A stretch of 64,000 bases of DNA from Sabellastarte sp. h YS-2021 (Eukaryota; Annelida; Polychaeta; Sabellida; Sabellidae). Below are positions 11,901 to 23,900 of the stretch, one piece after another (positions within the stretch are counted from its first letter, which is position 1; each line of letters starts with the position of its first letter). Below the pieces are notes generated by a model. It was not told where the DNA came from. It made no database searches and worked only from the letters and a program-made list of their open reading frames with translations. A program made the translations under genes and the position numbers. The stretch is taken from the NCBI GenBank assembly GCA_964017235.1, contig OZ024936.1:54239028-54303027 (forward strand), given 5' to 3'.

Positions 11901-14900
11901 CCCAAAAATGGCGGCCATTTTGAATTTTGGAATTTTTGCCAAAAATAGAAAAACAGGAATTTGCTTCTATCTTTTTAACAAAAGGTTGATAGGGTGGACA
12001 TTACACATGATAATGTGTGTTCTTCTATGCTATCCTGTTTCTATTCATATGTCGCAGCTACAAGCAACAGGGCGTCCTATTTCTAGTTAATACTTGAACT
12101 GTCATTGCAACTTCCGAACTGCCCATTATATTGTATATTTCATCATGCAAAGAAGGCTATATTGAATTGTATTATCAACTGTTTACCTTATTGGAAATAA
12201 AATATGTTTAAACCAAATACAAGTGTTCTAATTACAGTGCCGAGATTATGGCTGTGTAGACAAGGCTGCAAAGTGTGATGGGATCTATGACTGTGCTGAT
12301 GGATCAGATGAACAATATTGTGGTAAGGTGAAATCTTCTTAAATTATGTAGAGTAAGAAATCTAAAATTCGCAAGAAATCTAAAATTCGCAACCTCTAAC
12401 ACCATAGTTAATTCTATTTAGAAAATCATGCTTTGTCTTAAACTTGGTATATTTCAGTTCGAAAAGTCTTGATTTACTATACATTCAACAAATCTTACCT
12501 CAATTCATTATTTTTTGTAAATATTTCAACCTGTGGAGAATTTCAGATATGTGGCAAATTTTAGATTTCTTACTCTAATACTAATAATATTGAAGAACCT
12601 CTCATGTCAGACCTTGTAATTATTAATTTTAATAATTACTCATTTCTACTCTCTCTTAAATTATATTTCCTTATTGTTTTATACTCAACTGCCTCTTATA
12701 TGTTACAACTCGTCTGTTACCCAATCTCAAATTTCCTCTCAAGACAAACAATGGAGGTTCTGCTGAACACAAACATAAAGGTTAAACAGAAATTTATAGA
12801 GTGGGAAATGTAAAATTTGCCACATATCAGAAATTCGCCACATGTGGAAATACTAATAAAATAAAATAATTGAGGTGAGATTTGTTGAATGTATAGCACA
12901 TTTAGGCTTTTTGAACTGAAAAATACCAAGTTTAAGACAAAATACCTTTTTTTCATAGAATTAAGTATTAGGTTTTTAGAGGTGGCAAAATTTAGATTTC
13001 TGGTCAATTTTAGATTTCTTACTCTATACATCTACACATCACTTGCTCACAATTTTATTCTTTTCGATTCTAGACTTTTATAGCACTTAATCTCTGGCCA
13101 AGGCAGACTTCAAGGTGCAACACCAGAAACCCATTCAAAATATTCCATAGACAAAGCCAGGTTGATACCACAAAGACATCGGGTAGTTTATAGGCTGAGG
13201 TGGGAAAACCTTTTTTAAGAGATAAGATGTTAGCCTTTTCCTGAAACAGGCAAGAGTTGGGGAAGAATGAACATCATCAGATAAATCTTTCCAAACAGTG
13301 GGAGAATCAAAGCAAAAACTGTGACAGTCACCGAAGTGTTTTTGAATTTATGGGTAGAATTGAGGAACCTCCAAGAACCTTGTATCTGATCAACTATACC
13401 TTGTGCCATATCTACCACAATAAATATGTAAAAGACAACCAGATATTAACCAAAATAGTTGGAGTGACCACTGTGGAGAAACTTGTAAACCAATAGAGTC
13501 TTTTGAGAATAGGAGATGCTAGCAATTTAAGCAATCCTAGTAAATGTATTTTGGTTACACTGGAGTGTACTAATTTAAAGGAAGGACTTTGCACTAGGTT
13601 TACACAAAGCGAGACATATCACCAGGTCCATTTGCAGTGTGATATCATAAATATTACATAGCTTCATCAAGATAAATCTTTTTGTGCAAACTACTGAGTT
13701 ATCTTTATTTATTTATTTATTTATTTGGGGTTTCTCATCACTTTCAACACTGTACCGGTCATATCACAATGGGTAGTTTTGTGAGCAGAGGAAACCAGTA
13801 CATACAGTTGGTCAAGGTTCTGTACTGTAAACTGCCGACCAGTGGTAATCAACTACCAGCTTTCCCACATGAGGTCCGGGGTTTGAACCGCTGACCTCAG
13901 AGGTGGGAGGCGAGTGTGTTACCACTGTGCCACCGTGATCCCCACTGAGTTACCAATCATCTGGACTAAGAAATGAGAAACTCACCACAGTAGGTGGAGA
14001 TCAGAGGCCTTACATAGTTCACAAAAAATTACAGATTTCTAACAAGTCAAGGAAATAGATGATCTTACTGGTGAATTTTATGTTTCCTACTCTATATATG
14101 TATTTTCTGTGGCATAATAATTTTATATTGTGCACTACATACCACAAAGATCTTGGTCCTCGTCACTGTCATTGAATAAGTTGTGTCCATCACCCTTTTC
14201 ACCATTTGTCAGAAGACATCACCCATTTTAAGGAACTTTCACTTCTAGAGACCATTTTTTTCTTTTTTTCCATTTTTTTTCTCCACAGCCTTTAAGGGCC
14301 GTATGGGTATTGTTTTCACCCATGGCATCCGGATGGGTGGGCGGATGGGTTGTGATTAAAAAGCTTGTCCAGGCTGGATTTCAAAAACAGTGAGGTATAG
14401 GGTGTTGATACTTGGTAGGGACATTGGTTTATGGGTGTAGGTGTGCAACATCATGGTGTACCCTTGTTTTGAAATTTTACCTTGCCACAGTGACCTTGAG
14501 TTTGAAAATCAAGTCGGGCCTATATCTCAGAAATCGTAAGGTGTAGGACATTGATACATGGTAGGGACATTGGTAAGGGGTTGTTAGCGTGCAATGTCAA
14601 GGTATGATTTGATTATACCTTTGACCTTGCTGTAGTGACCTTGTCATTTAAATCTTCTCTTTGCTATATCTTGGAAACCGTAAGGTTTGAAGGTTGAAAC
14701 TTGGTAGGGACACTGGTTAGGGGTGTAGAAATGCTATATCATTCTGTGACCTTGATCTGACCTTTGACCTTACTGTAGTGACCTTGATCTTTAAAATTTT
14801 GTCCAGGCTATAACTTGGAAACCAAACTGAGTGGACATTTGATACTTGGTAGGAACTTTAGTTAGGGAGTGTAGGTGTGCAACATCATGTGACACTGTTT

Positions 14901-17900
14901 GCTCTGAAGGTATCTTAATCTTTATGCTGTGTACCTTCTATATCTCATGGTGTTGAAAACTATTTCCCCGGGCTCTGGTGAATGGGCACCTCTGATGCTA
15001 TTTTTATATATATTTTTGGTCACAGGACTTTCATCACTTGTAGCTTAGCATGATGAGTATCCTTTCATCACTGAAATTAAGCAACAATGGGCTATGTTAG
15101 TACTTGAAAGGGTGACTGTTTGAGTTCCTAAGGCCAGGGATGTATCTGACTCAGAATTTGTTTTTGTCGCCACACTTTCATAAATTCTAGTGCACTAGTC
15201 GTGTCTCTCATAGTTTTACAGCTTGCGCATGTAGACCGAAACACTTCCAGCCTTGTTTAGTATCATGGTAGTATAATATTTATCTCTACTTATTCAAAGC
15301 AAAATTTACTTATGGGAATTTTTCTGAGACATGGTTTGTACTGTGATATATTGGTACATACTATTTTTTCAGTGAGAGTTCGGGAAGAGGATAGTGTTCT
15401 GGAAATATACAGGGATGACACCTTCATTCCTCTGTGTGCTGAGGATTTCCCAGGAACAAGACTGGATGAAATCTGCGCCAGCCTGGGCAAAGGAATTGTC
15501 GATAGAAGGTGAGAGTCATTAAAATTGTAATACTGAATATACTGTATGGAGGTATGTCATAGTCATAAATAATGTGCAACTAGTGTTGAAGATGGTAAAC
15601 CAGAAACCTATTTGCCGACCGAAAGCCACTGATCTGGTTACGTTTCATTTTCTTGTAACCAAAACCAGTTTTGCCACAGTCATTATTTTAACTTAAGTTT
15701 ACTAAAATATTCAACTACAACAAATATTTCGCAGTATTTTATAATATTCCATCAATACATCATCCATGTTGTCCTCGCAAGTCTTCAGAAAGGTCCATCG
15801 TTGTTCTTACTTATATGCGAGTTATGGCTCATGTACACATTTGAAAACTTATTTCTTTGCCTTTAATAAATCAAACCTACCCAGTTTTTCGCCGAATTTC
15901 TGGTTTCAGAAACCGGTTCTAAAATTCACATTGAACCACAACACTATGTATAACTAATTGTAATACAAGCCAAAGAAGATAGTAAAAGCCTCATTTAAAT
16001 CTCTTAACATAATTGCTTTGTATCTCTTTAGTGTACCTGAACCTGTGTCCAGCCGGTACTACCTCCATTGGAGCCCTGCCTCCTCATCCCAAAGCTCTGC
16101 CTCCAACTTCCTGCAGCACCTGTCAATCTCTGGCAGTTGCTATGACAACCAGGTAATAGCCATCTCCTGTATGGAGTTGAAGTGTGGCCTTCCCACTACC
16201 TTGCCCAGCCCATTCATAGTGAGTGGAGAAGATGCAACATTAGGGGAGTGGCCTTGGCAGGCGGTGCTGGTGTATAAAGGCAGGAGGGTGTGTGGAGGTA
16301 GTTTGATAGATGAGGACCATATCCTTACTGCAGCTCATTGTGTACAGTAAGTGTACTATAGTTATCATCATAGTCATGTATCTGTCTGCTTCACTATTAC
16401 AGGTAGTTGTCTTTATTCCAACTGAACACATCGGTGGCAACCTTTCCCCATGGACTTTTGTGTTATGTGAAATCTTTCAATTTATAATAAATGCTTGTAG
16501 TGCCAAGATGTATCTTGCTGTCTGTTCCTAAATGAACATTAACTTTAATTAAATTCCCAAAAAAAGCCACCAAATAACATATAATCATATATAAACTCTA
16601 TTTTTTTTATTTTGGGTTTTTATTTTGACGTATGTTATACTTATGATATAAATTTTCACAAAAGATCAACAATAACAAAACAAAAAGCCAGCCTGTAAGA
16701 CACATAGAGTAAGAAATCTAAAATTCGCCATGAATCTAAAATTCGCCACCTCTAAAACCTTAGTTAATTTTATGAAGAAAATGATGTTTTTTGTCTAAAA
16801 ATTGGTATTTTTCAGTTCAAAAAGCCTTAATTAAGCGTCCCTTGAAAATGGGACGCTTATTGGTTTCACCCCCGGTTTTCAGTCAGCCGCCGCCGCCGCC
16901 GCCGCATTATCGTCTCCCTTGAATATCTCCCTTGTTATTAGGCCTATCCAAATGATATGTGGCAGTGTTCTTCTATAGGCGTGGGGAAATTTTTTGACAG
17001 GCATAAATTTGACCTTTGACCTTTATCAAGGTCACATTATCAAAAATTCAAAAAAAAATTTACTTCCTTTTCACTAGATTTCCTCAGAAAGTACTGGGTG
17101 TGGGTCAACCAAATTTGGTATGCACATTCCTGGGGGAAGAATCTAGGCGCCAGTCGATATTGGGATCAGTCGGGCCATAATTGACCGATTGACGGGCGAT
17201 TGATTATAAGTTCATAAAAATTTTGCTAAGATTAAGCCTTGAACTCGCTTATTATTGGTCGTAGAGGTTTGGGATGGTATACCAACATATAGGAAATCAT
17301 GTGCTGGGAATCTTCTGGTGTGGTCAGATTTGACCTTGGGCCCCTCCTTCAAGGTCAAGCGAGGATAGGCAAAGTTTAAAGTGCTTCTAACTCGCTTATT
17401 ATTGGTCCTAGAGGTTTGGGATGGTATACCACCATATAGGAAACCATGGGCTGGGAATCTTTTGGTGTGGTCAGATTTGACCTTGGACGTCTCCTTCAAG
17501 GTCAAACGAGGATAGGCAAACTGAAAAGTGCTTATAACTCGCTTGTTATTAGTCCTAGAGGTTTGGGATGGTATACCAACATATAGGAAATCATGTGCTG
17601 GGAATCTTCTGGTGTGGTCGCATTTGACCTTGGGCCCCCCCTTCAAGGTCAAACGAGCATAGCCAAACTTAAAAGTGCATATAAGTCGCTTATTATTGGT
17701 CCTAGAGCTTTGGGATGGTATACCAACATGTAGGAAATCATGGGCTGGGAATCTTCTGGTGTGGTCGGATTTGACCTTGGGCCTCTCGTTCAAGGTCAAA
17801 CGAGGATAGCCAGACATAAAAATGCTTATAACTCGCTTATTATTGGTCCTAGAGCTTTGGGATGGTATACCAACATATAGGAAATCATGGGCTGGGAATC

Positions 17901-20900
17901 TTTTGGTGTGGTTGGATTTGACCTTGGGCCTCTCGTTCAAGGTCAAACGAGGATAGCCAAACTTAAAAGTGCTTATAACTCGCTTATTATTGGTCCTAGA
18001 GGTTTGGGATGGTATACCGACATATAGGAAATCATGGGCTGGGAATCTTCTTGTGTGGTCGGATTTGACCTTGGGCCTCTCCTTCAAGGTCAAACGAGGA
18101 TAGCCAAACATAAAAATGCTTATAACTCGCTTATTATTGGTCCTAGAGGTTTGGGATGGTATACCAACATATAGGAAATCATGGGCTGAGAATCTTCTGG
18201 TGTGGTTGGATTTGACCTTGGGCCTCTTGTTCAAGGTCAAACGAGGAGAGCCAAACTTAAAAGTGCTTATAACTCGCTTATTATTGGTCCTAGAGGTTTG
18301 GGATGGTATACCGACATGTAGAAAATCATGGGCTGGGAATCTTCTGGTGTGGTTGCATTTGACCTTGGGCCCCTCCTTCAAGGTCAAACGAGCATAGGCA
18401 AAGTTTAAAGTGCTTATAACTCGCTTATTATTGGTCCTAGAGGTTTGGGATGGTATACCAACATATAGGAAATCATGTGCGGGGAATCTTCTGGTGTGGT
18501 CGGATTTGACCTTGGGCCCATCCTTCAAGGTCAAACGAGGATAGCCAAACTTAAAAGTCCTTATAACTCGCTTATTATTGGTCGTAGAGCTTTGGGATGG
18601 TATACCGACATATAGGAAATCATGTGCTGGGAATCTTCTGGTGTGGTCGCATTTGACCTTGGGCCTCTCTTTCAAGGTCAAATGAGGATAGCCAAACTTA
18701 AAAGTGCTTATAACTCGCTTATTATTGGTCGTAGAGCTTTGGGATGGTATACCTACATGTAGGAAATCATGTGCTGGGAATCTTCTGGTGTGGTCGCATT
18801 TGACCTTGGGCCCATCCTTCAAGGTCAAACGAGGATAGCCAAACTTAAAAGTGCTTATAACTCGCTTATTATTGGTCCTAGAGGTTTGGGATGGTATACC
18901 GACATATAGGAAATCATGGGCTGGGAATCTTCTTGTGTGGTCGGATTTGACCTTGGGCCCCTCCTTCAAGGTCAACCGTGGATAGGCAAAGTTTAAAGTG
19001 CTTATAACTCGCTTATTATTGGTCCTAGAGGTTTGGGATGGTATACCAATATGTAGGAAACCATGGGCTGGGAATCTTTTGGTGTGGTCAGATTTGACCA
19101 TGGGCCTCTCCTTCAAGGTCAAACGAGGATAGCCAAACTGAAAAGTGCTTATAACTCGCTTATTATTAGTCCTAGAGGTTTCGGATGGTATACCAACATG
19201 TAGGAAATTATGTGCTGGGAATCTTCTGGTGTGGTCGCATTTGACCTTGGGCCCCCCCTTCAAGGTCAAACGAGCATAGCCAAACTTAAAAGTGCTTATA
19301 ACTCGCTCATTATTGGTCCTAGAGCTTTGGGATGGTATACCAACATATAGGAAATCATGGGCTGGGAATGTTTTGGTGTGGTCGGATATGACCTTGGGCC
19401 CCTCCTTGAAGGTCAAATGAGGATAGCCAAACATAAAAATGCTCATAACTCGCTTATTATTGGTCCTAGAGCTTTGGGATGGTAAACCAACATGTAGGAA
19501 ATCATTGGCTGGGAACCTTCTGGTGTGGTCGGATTTGAGCTTGGGCACCACGTTCAAGGTCAAACGAGCATAGCCACACTTAAAAGTGATTAGAACTCGC
19601 TTATTATTGGTCCTAGAGGTTTGGGATGGTATACCAGCATATACAAAATCATGGGCTGGGAACCTTCTGGTGTGGTCGCATTTGACCTTGGGCCTCTCAT
19701 TGAAGGTGAAATGAGCATAGCCAAGCTTAAAAGTGGTTATAATTCGCTTATTATTGGTCCTACAGGTTTGTGATGGTATACCAGCATATAGGAAGTCATG
19801 GGCTGGGAATGTTCTGGTGTGGTCGTATTTGACCTTGGGCCTCTCGTTTAAGGTCAAACGAGCATAGCCAAACTTAAAGGTCATAGGAAACATTTTTCAC
19901 AAAAATTATGAAGTTAACTTCATTCAGTAGACAAACAACCTATAAGAATGAAAATGTGGTTTATTTTAAGAAATATATGGTACAAGAGCCATAAATAGCA
20001 TTATAAAAATAAATATCACGAACGTGGAGTAAATTTATTTATTTGTTGCTTTACGTCGCGTTCAACAGCCAGGGTCATATTGCGACGGGTAGTTTACAGG
20101 TGGAATAAACCAGTGCATAGTGCACTGTAAACCACCGGGCATTGGCAAGTAACTACCAACTTTCCAACATGAAGCGCCCGGCCCGAGATTCGAACCGGCG
20201 GCCACAGAGGTTGGAGGCGAGAACCGAACATGGAGTAAAAAGTGGACATATTGCTTTTCTCGTAGTAGATGATTGATGACGTCACAGGTTCATAATGAAG
20301 TTCCGTGTAGTTGGAGATATAGTGTATATATTTCCAAACTGAAGGAAGATAACATTTTCCTTTGCCAAAAAAGCTGACTAGCCTCTATTTTTTCTAGATG
20401 CTGTTTTTTTCTCAAGTTTTACCTAACTTTTAATCACTGACAGTTCTAACAAACACAGATATACTGTAAGTAGGCTTGTCTTGGAATGCAGAAAGCGTAA
20501 ACATATGTATGAGATTTTGCCTCCTTCCATCATTTTTTTCCAGGTTTTTAAACTGTGATGAGAAAGTAGCCTTTCAAGTTAGATAAATTTACACAAAACT
20601 AAGAATCTCTTGATAAATTCAAAAGTGGTCATTTGAACTTACTGGATACTGTTTTTTTGCCTTTAATCACCGGCATTTCTATCAAGAAAAGGCATGCTGT
20701 AAAGTGAAATCAAAATACACAATTTGTTTTCATTTGCATCAATAATTTATAAAAGCATGCTGTTGTAGTCAAATTTATTGAATTTATTCTGAAAGAATCA
20801 TGTTTGAAGTTCTAACTTTTACATTATCAGTTTATGAAATAATTCAGTATATGAGTTTTCCTTAAGATATTAGTTCAGTATTTCTTGGCCTTAAGTTTGG

Positions 20901-23900
20901 ATAATTTAAAGTTTTGGAAATTAGTTGGTGACATTTTATTCTCAATTTAAGCCTTTGTTGAGACCAAAAAAAAAGGATATGTGTTTAGGGGAACTGTAAT
21001 CAACACTAGATGGCTAGACGCATTATGTATACTATGAAAGCAGTATTGTTTACAGTTTTGATGGGAAACTAATTTGGAGAACATATATGATTTATCCTTG
21101 CTTGAGGCCCAGTTCTAAAGACATTTATGTTGTATTTATTTCATCTCCTGGCAATAGTGTTTTCAAAATTGAAAAAAATAACTATCAAAATTCATCTCAG
21201 AGTTGAACCTGGTTGACTGCATTGTTTGGTGATTTTTATGCAACTTGCTTAATACCTCTCTAAATATTTTTTATTTGAGAACAAAAATAAAAGATGTTCT
21301 GAAGGCTATTTCAAAAATTTACTGTGGCAGACTGATGTCTTATAAACAAATAAACTTCATAAAAACACATTATGCAATCTTTTAAATATATATGTATGTA
21401 TTAAAAGGCTTACGGAAATAATAGTTTGTTTACATTGTCATGAACCTGTGACGTCAAGGCTAGTATTTTCTACGGGAATTATCAAGTGAAAAATAATGGC
21501 AACAGTTGTAAAAATCTTGAAAAAACAGCCAGAAAGTGATTGAATATACCATGTAACCTTGTCCAGACGCATCTTTTTTTCACAGAAATTGAACTTACAT
21601 ATATATATGTAATCACTAATGAATGATTTGAAAATACTTCCTATGACCTTTAAAAGTGCTTATAACTCGCTTATTATTGGTCCTAGAGGTTTGGGATGGC
21701 ATACCAACATGTAGGAAATCATGGGCTGGGAATCTTCTGGTGTGGTCGGATTTGACCTTGGGCCCCTCCTTCAAGGTCAAACGAGCATAATGAAACATAA
21801 AAGTGCTTATAACTCACTTATTATTGGTCCTAGAGGTTTGGGATGGTAAACCAACCTATAGGAAATCATGGGCTAGGAATCTTTTGGTGTGGTCAGATTT
21901 GACCTTGGGCCTCTTCTTCAAGGTCAAACAAGCATAGCCAAACTTAAAAGTGTTTATAACTCGCTTATTATTGGTCCTAGAGGTTTGGGATGGTATACCA
22001 ACATGTAGGAAATCAAGGGCTGGGAATCTTCTGGTGTGGTCGCATTTGACCTTGGGCCCCTCCTTCAAGGTCAAACGAGGATAGGCAAAGTTTAAAGTGC
22101 TTATAACTCGCTCATTATTGGTCCTAGAGGTTTGGGATGGTATACCAACATATAGGAAGTCATGGGCTGGGAATCTTTTGGTGTGGTCGGATTTGACCTT
22201 GGGCCTCTCTTTCAAGGTCAAATGAGCATAGCCAAACTTAAAAGTGCTTATAACTTGCTCATTATTGGTCCTAGAGCTTTGGGATGGTATACCAACATAT
22301 AGGAAGTCATGGGCTGGGAATCTTTTGGTGTGGTCGGATTTTGACCTTGGGCCTCTTCTTCAAGGTGAAACGAGCATAGCCAAACTTAAAAGTGCTTATA
22401 ACTCACTTATTATTGGTCCTAGAGGTTTGGGATGGTATACCAACATACAGTAAATCATGTGCTGGGAATCTTCTGATGTGGTCGGATTTAACCTTGGGCC
22501 CCTCCTTCAAGGTCAAACGAGTATAGCCAAACTTAAAAGTGCTTATAACTCGCTTATTATTGGTTCTAGAGGTTTGTGATGGTATACCAACATATAGGAA
22601 ATCATGGGCTGGGAATCTTTTGGTGTGGTCGGATTTGACCTTGGGCCTCTTCTTCAAGGTCAAACGAGGATAGCCAAACTTAAAAGTGCTTATAACTCGC
22701 TTATTATTTGTCCTAGAGGATTGGGATGGTATACCAACATATAGGGAATCATGTGCTGGGAATCTTCTGGTGTGGTCGCATTTGACCTTGGGCCTCTCAT
22801 TCAAGGTCAAATGAGCATAGCCAAACTGAAAAGTGCTTATAACTCGCTTATTATTGGTCCTAGAGGTTTTGGATGGTATGCAAACATATAGGAAATCATG
22901 GGCTGGGAATCTTTTGGTGTTGTCCGATTTGACCTTGGGCCTCTCCTTCAAGGTCAAACGAGCATAGCCAAACTTAAAAGTTCGATAACTCGATTATTAT
23001 TAGTCCTAGAGGTTTGGGATGTGAAACCAACATGTAGGAAATCATGTGCTGGGAATCTTCTGGTGTGGACGGATTTGACCTTGGGCCTCTCATTCAAGGT
23101 CACACGAGCATAGCCAAACCTAAACATGCTTCTTCTACTTTGCAGCTTAAAAGACATAGTCAGCTGATACAGAACCTGTTCACAGGCACTGATTGCTTTT
23201 TTCGTTTTAAGATCACTCTTGTGACCCTAACATGGTCCTTTCAGGAGAATTTCTCTTCACCAATAACATTTACCTCTTCACATTGGTCCTTTAGCATTTC
23301 TTATAAAACTTAAAAGCTGTAGGGATGCTTTGTTTTTGTGTACAAAAACTTTTGTCTAGTTTACTATACCATTAACAAATCTCACCACAATTCATTTATT
23401 TTATTAGTATTTTCACATGTGGCGAATTTCAGATATGTGGCGAATTTTAGATTTCTTACTCTACAGGTTAAAAGTTAGGAATTATTTAGTATAAATGGAA
23501 ATCTGCTGAATAAAAGTATAATTTCAGTAAATATCCACATTGAATCTCAAACGAGTTACTACAATGATATTTGTCACCCAGTACAAGACAGAAACTAAAG
23601 ACATTCAATACCCACACACTGAATAACTGTAAAACTCCTTGCATTTACTGTTGATTTTTTTTTTTTTTTTTTTCGATCCTATATATTATTATTAATTACA
23701 TCATTATGTGACATCTAGATGATGTTTCCGGTACACAAACCCATTATGCTTACACCCAAAAGGCATATACAATGATGATTTCAAGATGAAAAGGGCACAT
23801 TTTTTATCCAAAATGGGGGATGCCATGAGATTTTGCTTGCAAATAAAGCATTTTGATTGGCTGAAACCTACTTGGGGTAAAATAAAATATATGATACAAT

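Larger units (their letters stand above)
10694..12086 (+). mobile_element. Helitron-like element, GTCCACCCC family
   Basis: The 5' hairpin ATGTCCACCCCCCTGGGGGG..GGATAT has an inverted subterminal partner, GGGTGGACATTA, near 11993, followed by hairpin ACACAT-GATA-ATGTGT. A CTAG before a T at 12083-12086 is one candidate 3' end; the true end is uncertain. It lies directly after the preceding element. Confidence 0.5.
16831..23359 (+). mobile_element. Large Helitron-like element with 147-bp satellite, inserted in a MITE
   Basis: Begins TTAAGCGTCCC-TTGAAAAT-GGGACGCTTA and ends GGGATGCTTT, hairpin TTTTTG-TGTA-CAAAAA, TTTTGTCTAG. The flanking MITE halves AGCCTTAA and TTTACTATAC rejoin exactly as in the intact MITE (AGCCTTAATTTACTATAC), so there is no target duplication and insertion was at A/T or T/T. 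The 6.5-kb length includes a 1.8-kb TTAA transposon. No helicase or Rep ORF, so non-autonomous. Confidence 0.85.

Noticed and set aside
17212..19893. 893-residue minus-strand protein
   Set aside because: A tandem satellite with period 3 x 49 and no stop in the unit; frames are also open on the other strand, and the array's second half is frameshifted.
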